DNA of 46,821 nt from an uncultured Chlorobiaceae bacterium. Its GTDB lineage: Bacteria; Bacteroidota; Chlorobiia; Chlorobiales; Chlorobiaceae. Both the position numbers and the translations under genes were made by a program. Shown here piece after piece: positions 16,252 to 24,463 of the stretch; the stretch's first letter is position 1, and each line of letters begins with the position of its first letter. Where the stretch lies: NCBI GenBank assembly GCA_903859055.1, contig CAIOLC010000302.1, positions 1 through 46,821 of the forward strand, in the 5' to 3' direction. The notes below the pieces were generated by a model. The model had not been told where the DNA came from and ran no database searches. It was given only the letters and a program-made list of their open reading frames with translations.

Positions 16252-18123
16252 TCATGGACGGTAAAAATGGTTGATGGCTTCGGCCACTTTTACTCCCGCG
16301 ACAGCCTGAAGCTCTTCGAGGGAGGCCTTCGCAACACCCTCCGTTGAGCCAAACTGCCTCAGCAACTTGAAGGCAGTCTTTTCTCCAATACCGGCAATGG
16401 TGGTGAGCTCTGTCTGAAGCGTTCTTTCGGTTCTTGATTGTCGATGATAGGTAATGGCAAAACGGTGTGCCTCATCGCGGAGTTGCTGGAGGAGTTTGAG
16501 TGCTGGTGAGGTTTTTGGCAAATTAAACGGATCTGAAGAGTGCGGCGTAAAGATCTCCTCAATCCGTTTTGCCAGACCAATGACCGGAAGAGAGAGGTTC
16601 AGTGCCTCAAGGGTGTGAAAAGCGATGTTGACCTGTCCCTTTCCGCCATCGACCACAATAAGGTCAGGCAACGGTAGCTCAGTGGAGAGAGAGCCGCTGT
16701 AACGCCGCCGGATCACCTCCGCCATGGCGGCATAGTCGTCCGAGCCTTCAAATGATCGCATTTTAAATTTGCGGTAATCCGATTTTTTTGCTTTTCCCTT
16801 CTCAAAACAGACCATGGAGCTGACATAATCGCTGCCCTGAAGGTGGGAATTATCAAAACACTCAATGCGTTGTGGCAAATTTGGCAGATGGAGCAGCTCC
16901 TTGAGAGCGGTCAGGCCGAAATGCTCCCGTGCCGCTTCACCCCTTTTCTGTTTCTGGATAAGATACTCCTCCAGATGGTGCCGCGCATTCTGACGGCACA
17001 TCTCCACCAGGTGAGCCTTTTCACCAATTTGCGGCACCACAAAGCGGATCTGTTTTTTCTCCTGCTGTTTTTCTGCAATCAATGCTCTCAGCATCTCCTC
17101 CTCCTCACTCCCCAGCGGCTCTTGCAGAAGAATTTCATCAGGCACCCCTTCCAGAGTTTCGATATAATATTTTTCAACCACTCTCGCTTGCAGGCCGGAA
17201 TCACTCTCCCCATCGGTATTGTTCATGTAGATGCGCTGTGACCCGAGAAGTTTGCCTTCCCGGATCTTGAAGATGACACCGCATCCATCATCCTCTCCGG
17301 CGGCCACGGCAAAAACATCTCTATCCGCTCCATCGCCAGCCACCACCTTTTGGCGTTCCGCGTAACGTTTCAGGCTGTCGAGCTGTGCTTTAATCTCCGC
17401 AGCCTGTTCAAACTTCAACTCCCTGGCATGAAGCAGCATGGATTCTGTGAGTGATCGGAGAGTGGCGGCGGTTTTTCCTTTCAGCAGCCTGACGATTTCG
17501 TCAATCATCTTTTGATACTCCTCTTCCGATTGTAGCCCTTCGCATGGCCCCTTGCACTTGTGGATATGGTAATCGAGGCAGAGCTTGTATTTTTTTGAGG
17601 CGATATTTTCATCGCTCAGGCGGTGCTTACAGCTTCGAACCGGAAAAATTGAACCGATCAGATCAAGGATTGAGCGAAGTTGACGAGCTTCGGTATAGGG
17701 ACCAAACCAGGTCGCTCCATCTTTCCGTCGCTGGCGCGAAAAGATAATTCTCGGGAAAGGTTCATTGGTGATAACGAGGTAGGGATAGCTCTTGTCATCC
17801 TTGAGATTGATATTATAGCGCGGTTTCAGCTCCTTGATCAGATTATTTTCAAGAATAAGCGCCTCAACCTCCGAAGAGGTGATAATGACCTCGAAATCTT
17901 CTATGTGAGTCACCAGCACCAGCGTTTTTCCGAAAAGCTGCTGCCTGTTGCGGAAGTAGGAGCGAACCCTGTTGCGGAGGTTCTTGGCTTTTCCGACATA
18001 GATCACCCGGCCACTCGCATTTTTGAACTGGTAAACACCAGGTGACGTTGGCAGTGTGCTCAGCTTCTCCTCAAGTGCTCTTTTTATCTCTGGTTGGGCG
18101 CGAAACTCATCCTGGCTATCCAT
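16252..18123 (-). CDS. uvrC: Excinuclease ABC subunit C
   Basis: A 623-residue protein with the full UvrC plan. A GIY-YIG nuclease comes first (PTSPGVYQFKN, VIYVGKAKNLRNRV, about residues 24-100). A UVR motif follows (ELKFEQAAEIKAQLDSLKR, about 205-230). Next is the RNase-H-like nuclease (ECFDNSHLQGS, LPDLIVVDGGKGQ, about 400-540), and last two C-terminal helix-hairpin-helix motifs (LTTIAGIGEKTAFKLL, LQAVAGVKVAEAI). It makes the dual incision in nucleotide excision repair with UvrB. Length is normal. The downstream TPR gene is 60 bases away. Confidence 0.97.
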   Translation of the reverse strand: MDSQDEFRAQPEIKRALEEKLSTLPTSPGVYQFKNASGRVIYVGKAKNLRNRVRSYFRNRQQLFGKTLVLVTHIEDFEVIITSSEVEALILENNLIKELKPRYNINLKDDKSYPYLVITNEPFPRIIFSRQRRKDGATWFGPYTEARQLRSILDLIGSIFPVRSCKHRLSDENIASKKYKLCLDYHIHKCKGPCEGLQSEEEYQKMIDEIVRLLKGKTAATLRSLTESMLLHARELKFEQAAEIKAQLDSLKRYAERQKVVAGDGADRDVFAVAAGEDDGCGVIFKIREGKLLGSQRIYMNNTDGESDSGLQARVVEKYYIETLEGVPDEILLQEPLGSEEEEMLRALIAEKQQEKKQIRFVVPQIGEKAHLVEMCRQNARHHLEEYLIQKQKRGEAAREHFGLTALKELLHLPNLPQRIECFDNSHLQGSDYVSSMVCFEKGKAKKSDYRKFKMRSFEGSDDYAAMAEVIRRRYSGSLSTELPLPDLIVVDGGKGQVNIAFHTLEALNLSLPVIGLAKRIEEIFTPHSSDPFNLPKTSPALKLLQQLRDEAHRFAITYHRQSRTERTLQTELTTIAGIGEKTAFKLLRQFGSTEGVAKASLEELQAVAGVKVAEAINHFYRP

Positions 18124-18183
18124 TGCTCATCGGGGGCTGGTTATTCTTCTTCTGATGTTCAGTCTCTTCTTTTTTGCCGGAAA

Positions 18184-18218
18184 AACGAAAAGCCACACTC
18201 AAGATGCGGCTTTTCGTT
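18184..18218 (-). terminator. Intrinsic terminator of the stress-protein/transporter operon
   Basis: AACGAAAAGCC (18184-18194) pairs without mismatch with GGCTTTTCGTT (18208-18218), and on the minus strand the hairpin runs into further T residues (18181-18183). It lies 31 bases past the small membrane protein stop and separates that operon from uvrC. Confidence 0.8.
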
Positions 18219-18248
18219 GAAAAAAAGAACAGATATGGTTTTTAATGG

Positions 18249-18473
18249 CTATGCAATGACATCGTACTCACCTTTCAGCGCAAACACTCCAAAGGTAATG
18301 AGGCTGAATGAGATGATCGGCATAAGCACAACAATCACGATCGACCAGAAAATCCAGTTCTCTTCACTGGGTTTTGCGGCGATCTCTTTCATGGCTTGCA
18401 TGATCACCAGCGGGATAATTCCTACTCCCATAAGTGACCAGACAATTCCGAACAGTCTTTTAATGACAGACAT
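18249..18473 (-). CDS. Small two-helix membrane protein
   Basis: A 74-residue protein with two membrane helices (about residues 7-27 and 41-66) joined by a short polar loop, AMKEIAAKPSEENW. It begins 27 bases after the transporter gene and is followed by a strong terminator, so it is the last gene of that operon. Small proteins of this size following MHS-type transporters recur in Bacteroidetes/Chlorobi (I recall a DUF6814-type family, not verified). It may be an accessory subunit of the transporter; this is inference from position. Confidence 0.65.
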   Translation of the reverse strand: MSVIKRLFGIVWSLMGVGIIPLVIMQAMKEIAAKPSEENWIFWSIVIVVLMPIISFSLITFGVFALKGEYDVIA

Positions 18474-18499
18474 AATAGATGAAATTAAATGGTTCTTGG

Positions 18500-20074
18500 T
18501 TACTCAACGTCCATGTTGTTGGTTTTGTTTGAGATATAGAGCATGCCGATAACAAAGCTTACGCTTGCAATCAGTATCGGATACCACAGGCCAGCAAGTG
18601 GATCTGCAGGAGGAAGACCCGGGGCTGGGCGTGTTGCTTCAACAAGACGGGTTGAGATAAGCGGAACAAGACCGCCGAAAACACCATTGCCGATATGGTA
18701 CGGCAGAGACATTGAGGTGTAGCGGATGCGTGTCGGGAAAATCTCAACAAGGAATGCTGCAATCGGACCGTACACCATCGTGACAAAAATCACCTGGACA
18801 AAGACAAAACCGATCATTTTGTAGTAGATCTCTTTAGGCAGGATAACTGATTTTTTCTTCTCCGGCTTCAGTTTGCCTGCTGCGGTAAGTGCAGCTTTCT
18901 TTGTTTCGTCAAGCGGAACGGTGGTCTTGACAGTCTCGTTGTAGGTTGTTCCATCAGCATAGGTTTTGTTTGTTACGATGGTCGTCACCGTATCGGTTCC
19001 TTTTACCTCTACTTTCGGGTCAGAGACTACTGTCTTTTCAATGACCTCTGTTTTTTGTTTAAGATCGGCATTGTTGTACATCATGGTATAGATAGGTCGG
19101 TATGAAACAACGGCGATAAGCATACCGGCCATCATGATGTACTTGCGCCCGATTTTGTCGGAGAGGGCACCGAAGAGAACAAAGAAAGGTGTACCAAGAA
19201 CCAGGGCAACCAAAATAATGGTGTTGCTCTGCTCAAATTCGATGTTACAGGCATTCTGCAGGAAGGAGAGCGCATAGAACTGACCGGTGTACCAGACGAC
19301 ACCCTGACCTGCGGTTGCACCGAGCAGGGCAATAAGTACCATCTTCAGGTTATCCTTCTGCTTGAAGCTCTCAGCAAGCGGGTTGGCTGAGGTTTTCCCC
19401 TCTTTTTTCATCTTTGCAAACATCGGAGACTCCGACATTTTCAGGCGGATGAAGATTGAGACTCCAACAAGGAATGCTGAAACAATGAACGGTATGCGCC
19501 ATCCCCAGTCTTCGAAGACTGGAACAGTGAGCGTCTGGCGGACAACAAGAATAACGCCGAGCGCAAGAAAGAGTCCCAGAGTTGCAGTTGTCTGGATAAA
19601 GCTGGTCCAGAAACCACGCTGTCCATCAGGGGAGTGTTCCGCAACATAAGTGGCCGCGCCACCATACTCACCTCCAAGAGCAAGACCCTGCAGTAATCTC
19701 AGAAGGAAGACAATAGCCGGCGCAAAGAAGCCGATCGTTTTGTAGCCGGGAACAAGACCAATGGCAAAGGTGGAACCGCCCATGATCACCAGGGTCACAA
19801 GGAAGGTGTATTTCCGGCCGATAAGGTCACCAAGGCGGCCAAAAAAGAGGGCACCAAAGGGACGAACCACAAAACCGGCAGCGAAGGTTGCCAGTGTGGC
19901 CAAAAGAGCCGCAGTCGGGTTATCCTTCGGGAAAAACTGTTCAGAGATTATTTTCGCGAGAGTACCGAAAATATAAAAGTCATACCACTCGATGAGTGTT
20001 CCTACCGAGGAGGCAGCAATAACCCGTCGGGTGCTGCTGACCTCTTCGGTCTGGTAAGCATTATCTCGTGCCAT
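18500..20074 (-). CDS. MFS transporter, metabolite:H+ symporter type, with periplasmic insert
   Basis: A 524-residue major facilitator protein. The N-terminal VGTLIEWYDFYIFGTLA, the GRLGDLIGRKYTF loop between helices 2 and 3, and RLLQGLALGGEYGGA mark the metabolite:H+ symporter branch (ShiA/ProP/KgtP). The second-half GALSDKIGRKY repeat is also present. Substrate is unknown. About 80 residues (roughly 334-412), rich in Thr, Val and Lys, are inserted after the ninth helix. By topology they should face the periplasm; ordinary members have only a short loop there. It is preceded by a stress-protein gene and followed by a small membrane protein, forming a three-gene operon. Confidence 0.88.
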   Translation of the reverse strand: MARDNAYQTEEVSSTRRVIAASSVGTLIEWYDFYIFGTLAKIISEQFFPKDNPTAALLATLATFAAGFVVRPFGALFFGRLGDLIGRKYTFLVTLVIMGGSTFAIGLVPGYKTIGFFAPAIVFLLRLLQGLALGGEYGGAATYVAEHSPDGQRGFWTSFIQTTATLGLFLALGVILVVRQTLTVPVFEDWGWRIPFIVSAFLVGVSIFIRLKMSESPMFAKMKKEGKTSANPLAESFKQKDNLKMVLIALLGATAGQGVVWYTGQFYALSFLQNACNIEFEQSNTIILVALVLGTPFFVLFGALSDKIGRKYIMMAGMLIAVVSYRPIYTMMYNNADLKQKTEVIEKTVVSDPKVEVKGTDTVTTIVTNKTYADGTTYNETVKTTVPLDETKKAALTAAGKLKPEKKKSVILPKEIYYKMIGFVFVQVIFVTMVYGPIAAFLVEIFPTRIRYTSMSLPYHIGNGVFGGLVPLISTRLVEATRPAPGLPPADPLAGLWYPILIASVSFVIGMLYISNKTNNMDVE

Positions 20075-20149
20075 AAAAATGAGCTTTGATTGTTGAAAAA
20101 AATATGGTGAACCTTTTGCTGGTCAAATGCCGAAAGACCGCTACTATGC

Positions 20150-20587
20150 TTACTTGATAAACTCGTGTTCGTTTTCCTTGACCACAAGCACCGGGCATGG
20201 AGCACGGCGTATGACATGTTCCGCAACGCTGCCAAGAATCATCCTCTTCAGACCACGGCGACCGTGTGAACCCATGATGATGATATCTGCCTCCTGACGT
20301 TTTGCATAATCAAGAATACACTCCTCGGCAAATCCCTCATAAATAACATAATCAGCCACAATACCTGCCATATCCTCCTCTTCAATCAATGCGACAAGCT
20401 TCTGTTCCTCTTCAGCCCGCTCCTTCTCCAGTCCGTGTGAATAGTTGATTGAGGGGTCATTCTCAATAACGCCGACAAGAAAAACCTGGCCATTGGACAG
20501 TCTTGCAAACTCATTGGCGTATTGCAGCGCTTTGCGCGACAACTCTGAGAAATCAACCGGGCAGATGATTTTCTTGATGGTAATCAT
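20150..20587 (-). CDS. Universal stress protein (UspA family, ATP-binding type)
   Basis: A 145-residue single Usp domain: KKIICPVDFSELSRKALQYA at the N-terminus and GSHGRRGLKRMILGSVAEHV at the C-terminus. These contain the Gly-x2-Gly-x9-Gly-Ser ATP-binding loop, so it belongs to the nucleotide-binding class. Role: stress signalling or regulation of a partner protein. It is 75 bases upstream of the transporter gene in the same direction. Usp domains next to transporters often regulate them, but this is inference. Confidence 0.92.
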   Translation of the reverse strand: MITIKKIICPVDFSELSRKALQYANEFARLSNGQVFLVGVIENDPSINYSHGLEKERAEEEQKLVALIEEEDMAGIVADYVIYEGFAEECILDYAKRQEADIIIMGSHGRRGLKRMILGSVAEHVIRRAPCPVLVVKENEHEFIK

Positions 20588-20660
20588 AGTCCGCTGTTCT
20601 GTTTAGGTTATTTAAATAAACTCCATTCTTTGTGCTCAAATCAAAATAACAAAATAAACA

Positions 20661-20689
20661 AAAAAAAGCCGCAGTCGCCCACGGCTTTT
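20661..20689 (-). terminator. Intrinsic terminator of the porin gene
   Basis: On the minus strand AAAAGCCG and CGGCTTTT form an eight-base-pair stem with a ten-base loop (20672-20681), followed by an uninterrupted run of T (20661-20667). It lies 19 bases beyond the porin stop at 20709 and is a textbook rho-independent terminator. Confidence 0.87.
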
Positions 20690-20708
20690 CTCAAAAGAGA
20701 GTGACCCT

Positions 20709-21821
20709 TTAGAAGGTCACCGTGGTATAAAGCTCAGCGCGAAGCTGGTTGTTTGGAGTTGTGCTTGCTCCGGCAACATCTTTTCCGCTGGCACGGTATC
20801 GCAGTGTTGGTGTCAGATTAACGTTGCTGGATCCTTCGTGGAGCTTGATGTTGTACTGTGCCCATACAAAGACGTTGTTATAGGTGACATCAGCCAGCTT
20901 GTCGCTGGTGTGGTTATAGTCAATCCACGCCATTGCCGGACCGGACTCGCCTTTCAGCCTGAGGAGGTATCCACTGTAATCGATCGTCTCAGTAACCAGC
21001 GGAGATGAAGCCCTGACACCCTTGCTGTCTTTGCAGATGGTGTAGAAAGCACTGACACCGATTTTAGAATCACCTGCAGGTATAGTTGCGTTGGCCCCAA
21101 AAGTGTTTGGAGATATTTTCTGATAGATGGCTCCCTGTACATCAGTCAAAGAGATGACTGCCTGTGGTTCGATAGTGACATCACCAAGTTGATTTTTGTA
21201 ACTAATATGCAGCGCATATCCATCGTTGAGAAGGCCATCACCTGTTGCAGCAGTGTTTGCTGTTATAGAATTGTTGTCAAGCACAACAAGCGTGGTATTC
21301 AGGTTTCCATCGCCAAGTTTCGTGTTGTAGTTGATACCAAAAAAACGATCAAAGTTCCATGTTGCAACAGGAACGTCAACAGCGTAGATTCCACCAAGTG
21401 CGGTCGGAACTGCGTAAAGCGCAAGATCAAAAATTGGGTTGTTGAAGCTGTTGAGAGGCAGGCGACCAATTTTGTAACTGCAACAGCCCTCATTACGTCC
21501 AAAGTAGAAGTTTGAAATCTGGAGCGGATATTTTTCTGTATTATCAGTGACACCGACTGTTTTCGTACCGCTCACCGTCGCCCATGAACCAGCAGCATCC
21601 TCGTTTTGGGCAAGTGCATTAAAGAAAAAACCGTCGCCAAGATCTGCCGCCGCTTTCAGACGAATACGGTACTGATATTTAACATCGTCACCGGTCGAAT
21701 TGCTATTAAACTCAGCTCTTCCACGAATAGCAGCGTCACCGCTGAATTTCAGTTCAGCCGATGCCGGTGATGCGTATGACAACACTGCAAACATTGCAGC
21801 AAGGGATAGCATTTTCTTCAT
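20709..21821 (-). CDS. Outer-membrane porin-like beta-barrel
   Basis: A 370-residue protein with a classical signal peptide (MKKMLSLAAMFAVLSYASPA, cleavage near residue 22 after ASA). Alternating hydrophobic strands follow, and the chain ends in YTTVTF, the C-terminal Phe used by the BAM complex. KFSGDAAIRGRAEFNSN at the start resembles the first strand of trimeric porins. The transported solute cannot be told. The start ATG follows GGAGAAAGAAAG. It stands alone with its own terminator and a 300-base upstream region containing a long inverted repeat, suggesting individual regulation. Confidence 0.75.
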   Translation of the reverse strand: MKKMLSLAAMFAVLSYASPASAELKFSGDAAIRGRAEFNSNSTGDDVKYQYRIRLKAAADLGDGFFFNALAQNEDAAGSWATVSGTKTVGVTDNTEKYPLQISNFYFGRNEGCCSYKIGRLPLNSFNNPIFDLALYAVPTALGGIYAVDVPVATWNFDRFFGINYNTKLGDGNLNTTLVVLDNNSITANTAATGDGLLNDGYALHISYKNQLGDVTIEPQAVISLTDVQGAIYQKISPNTFGANATIPAGDSKIGVSAFYTICKDSKGVRASSPLVTETIDYSGYLLRLKGESGPAMAWIDYNHTSDKLADVTYNNVFVWAQYNIKLHEGSSNVNLTPTLRYRASGKDVAGASTTPNNQLRAELYTTVTF

Positions 21822-21955
21822 CTTTCTTTCTCCGTTAGGTTATGTGTGTGTGTATACAATTAAAAATGTCCAAGGCCTTGATTACATCAGAAGTCCAGAA
21901 AAAGCATTTTATCGAGAACTGTATTACTCGTCTAAAAGTTTAAATTTAAAACAAT

Positions 21956-21988
21956 ATCTTGAAAAGATTTGCATAATCTTTTCAAGAT
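21956..21988. promoter_or_regulatory. 14-bp perfect inverted repeat upstream of the porin
   Basis: ATCTTGAAAAGATT (21956-21969) and its exact complement (21975-21988) are separated by TGCAT. The element is 135 bases before the porin start and 131 past the DUF1207 stop. The rest of the 297-base interval holds nothing I recognise. A large operator, or a hairpin terminating the DUF1207 transcript (weak T-run on the minus side), are both possible. Confidence 0.5.
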
Positions 21989-22118
21989 GTGCAAAATTTG
22001 GCGTTATTAAGCTGAGAAAAACCTCTTTTCTGAATCTTTTGTACGACTGATAATGGATTACAGTCACTTGTTCATGGCCAACGCATCATCTTATAGAGTT
22101 AGGTCTCCATGATAACAT

Positions 22119-22991
22119 TCACAACTCAAGAATGACCCCGGCGGCGGCAAAGCTCTCGGGGTGGTAAAAATACATCCCATGGCGGCTGATGCCTGAGTAA
22201 TAGTTGCAGACGACCCTCACCTTTTCCAGTCCGATTCCACTGAGGCGTATGCCTGCCTGCAGATTGCAGCTTCCCCGGTGCCCTCTTGTGGCCTCAAGTG
22301 ATTGCTGCCATAGAGGTAACAGTTTAAAATCCGCAGCAATAAAGGTGTTGCCGGGGGTGGAGAGCTCTGCTCCTGCCTGCAACGAGTGTGGATTGATCCC
22401 CTCTGGAATGGTGTGGTACAGGTACTGGTAACCGGCATAGACCCGGAGCTCTGGCGAGCTGAGCGCCAGCACGACATTGATAAACTCCCTGCTGTAGGTG
22501 AAGGGAATGGTGCCTGACCAATCGCTTTGCTGCGTCCACTGGCTGGCATCGGCGTTGTAGTGCCCGTCTTCGAAATGGGCAGAGATGTGGCTCAGTCGCA
22601 CCCGTGCGCTGAAGGTGTCGAAGGGGAGCAACTCGCCGTTGTAGGGTTTTTTCCAGCTTGCGTTGAGGCCAAACAGGTAGTCGATGGCATCAACAGGAAA
22701 CTTGAATTCATTACTCCGTTTCAGGCGTGACCAGGTTCCAAAATCGACACCTGCGGCAAATTCCTTGCTGTCGCTCAGATAGAGGTCGGACGAAGTGCCG
22801 ATATCAAGTTGCAGAGCCCTTTCGTTCAATGAGGGCAACACCGCCACTCTTGGTTCCAGCGGGTCAGCCAGCAGAGGAGCAAAGAGCGTTTTTGATGCGT
22901 TGTACTGTTCAGCAACGGCTGTGTTGTTCGCGGCAAAAAACGCCAGAATGACAAAGCAAAGCGCGCTGAAGAGAGTTTTCATATTTTTCAT
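22119..22991 (-). CDS. DUF1207 family outer-membrane-like protein
   Basis: A 290-residue protein with an N-terminal signal peptide (residues 1-27, ending NNTAVA). LFAPLLADPLEPRVAV follows, the entry motif of DUF1207 proteins. The remainder is rich in aromatic strands (FSARVRLSHISAHFEDGHY, LRVYAGYQYLYHTIP) and ends in FAAAGVILEL, consistent with an outer-membrane barrel. Function is unknown. Two start ATGs are possible (22991 and 22982); the first is used because the signal peptide is intact from either. It is 31 bases downstream of pyrB but unrelated in function. Confidence 0.7.
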   Translation of the reverse strand: MKNMKTLFSALCFVILAFFAANNTAVAEQYNASKTLFAPLLADPLEPRVAVLPSLNERALQLDIGTSSDLYLSDSKEFAAGVDFGTWSRLKRSNEFKFPVDAIDYLFGLNASWKKPYNGELLPFDTFSARVRLSHISAHFEDGHYNADASQWTQQSDWSGTIPFTYSREFINVVLALSSPELRVYAGYQYLYHTIPEGINPHSLQAGAELSTPGNTFIAADFKLLPLWQQSLEATRGHRGSCNLQAGIRLSGIGLEKVRVVCNYYSGISRHGMYFYHPESFAAAGVILEL

Positions 22992-23022
22992 CTTGTTTCA
23001 TTAAGAGTTGCAATGTCACAGT

Positions 23023-23949
23023 TTACTGGCCCAACAAGGTTTTCAGTACCGCCATGCGGATTGCAACGCCATTGGTCACCTGTTCAAGTAAAACGCTTTT
23101 CGAATAGCCCGGTGGCTGTATGCGGTCGGCAACATGGTTCGATATCTCAATCTCCCGATTGATCGGTCCAGGATGGAGCACCAGAAGGTGCTTCTGCATC
23201 CGTTCCAGCCGTTCATCCGTAAGGCCATAATGGACGGAGTACTCTTCAAGGGAGGGGAGATATCCACCGGTAGCACGTTCAAGCTGCAGGCGCAGCACGA
23301 TGGCGGTGTCCGCCCAGGCAATAGCCCGGTCAAGATTGGTGAAGAGGGTGACACCCAGTCGGTCGGCATCGGGGGGCATCAAGGTTACCGGGCAGCAGAG
23401 TGCCACCTCCGCTCCAGCCGTAAGGAGTCCGTAAATATTGGAGCGGGCAACGCGGCTGTGCAGCACATCGCCAATAATGACGATTCTCAGCCCTTCGATT
23501 TTTCCAAAATATTCACGAAGCGTAAACATGTCGAGGAGCGCCTGGGTCGGATGCTCATGCGACCCATCGCCAGCATTGATGACGTTTTTGCTGGTAATGC
23601 CTTTGATCATATCGGCGGCTCCCGAAGAGGGGTGGCGCAGCACAAAGGCATCCACCTGCATTGCCTCAAGGTTTTTTATCGTATCGCTCAAGCTCTCTCC
23701 CTTGCTGACACTGCTTGATGAGGCACTGAAGTTCAGCGTCCCCGCTCCAAGATTGCGAGCTGCTATTTCAAAGGAAAATCTGGTGCGAGTTGAATTTTCA
23801 AAAAAGACCAGCGCAATGCGCTTGTTGCGAAGAGATTGTTCAAAAGAGGGGTTTTCGTTGCACAACTCCCTTTTGAAACCGGCGGCCATGTCGAGAAGCA
23901 TGGCAATGTCACTGGCCGGAACATTACATAATCCTGTAAGGTGCTTCAA
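23023..23949 (-). CDS. pyrB: Aspartate carbamoyltransferase catalytic subunit
   Basis: A 308-residue transcarbamoylase. The carbamoyl-phosphate loop FFENSTRTRFSFE, the SSSVSKGESLSDTI loop, the LRHPSSGA and DGSHEHPTQALLD motifs and LHPGPINREIEI are all in place. It catalyses the committed step of pyrimidine synthesis. Homologues begin MKHLTGL; here the codon at that position is TTG, preceded by AAAGGCAAGAG and an in-frame TAA upstream, so TTG initiation is likely. No pyrI or pyrC is adjacent. It is divergently oriented to hypA, with about 155 bases between them. Confidence 0.95.
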   Translation of the reverse strand: MKHLTGLCNVPASDIAMLLDMAAGFKRELCNENPSFEQSLRNKRIALVFFENSTRTRFSFEIAARNLGAGTLNFSASSSSVSKGESLSDTIKNLEAMQVDAFVLRHPSSGAADMIKGITSKNVINAGDGSHEHPTQALLDMFTLREYFGKIEGLRIVIIGDVLHSRVARSNIYGLLTAGAEVALCCPVTLMPPDADRLGVTLFTNLDRAIAWADTAIVLRLQLERATGGYLPSLEEYSVHYGLTDERLERMQKHLLVLHPGPINREIEISNHVADRIQPPGYSKSVLLEQVTNGVAIRMAVLKTLLGQ

Positions 23950-24040
23950 CTCTTGCCTTTATTTGCTCTGTTGCAGGAAGAAATTTTTTTCAAATGTACA
24001 ATAAAAATTGATGATCATGAACTACCTTACATGATATTGT

Positions 24041-24074
24041 CACCCAGGAGGAGGCAGGAACTCCGCCGGGGGTG
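24041..24074 (+). promoter_or_regulatory. Potential hairpin in the hypA leader
   Basis: CACCC (24041-24045) can pair with GGGTG (24070-24074), and GGAG (24050-24053) with CTCC (24061-24064), enclosing a GC-rich loop 32 bases before the hypA start. No known riboswitch consensus is evident. It may be a translation-control hairpin or merely a GC-rich leader. Confidence 0.25.
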
Positions 24075-24105
24075 AAAGAGTAACAATTGTTCAGAGTTGT
24101 CCATT

Positions 24106-24459
24106 ATGCACGAAATGAGTATTGCGCTTTCAATCGTTGAAGCTGTTGTGGCTCATGCTCAAAAAGAGGGGGGCGTTGGAATTTCGGAGATAGAGCTGCT
24201 TGTTGGCAAACTTGCCGGCATTGAAGCCGATGCCTTGACGTTCTGTTTTTCAGCCGCCGCAGCGGGAACCCTTGCCGGGGAGGCTCGGCTTGTTCTTGAG
24301 GAGCCGGAGGGGGTTGGAGAGTGCGGGGAGTGTGGCCTGCGATTTCCGGTAAATTTTTATTATGCGGAGTGCCCGGAGTGCCGCTCACTTCGAATAACAA
24401 TTGTCTCCGGTGAGGAGTTTCTTATTCAATCAATAACGATCGATGAGAGGGGAGAGTAA
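24106..24459 (+). CDS. hypA: Hydrogenase nickel-insertion protein HypA
   Basis: A 117-residue protein starting MHEMSIALSIVEAV, in which His2 is the nickel ligand, so the start must be the ATG at 24106 rather than the TTG nine bases earlier. The zinc site is CGECG (about residues 72-76) with CPECR (about 91-95), i.e. two CxxC pairs. HypA works with HypB to deliver Ni to [NiFe]-hydrogenase precursors. It opens the hypA-B-F segment and is four bases from hypB. No hydrogenase structural gene is in the window. Confidence 0.95.
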   Translation: MHEMSIALSIVEAVVAHAQKEGGVGISEIELLVGKLAGIEADALTFCFSAAAAGTLAGEARLVLEEPEGVGECGECGLRFPVNFYYAECPECRSLRITIVSGEEFLIQSITIDERGE

Positions 24460-24463
24460 AAGC

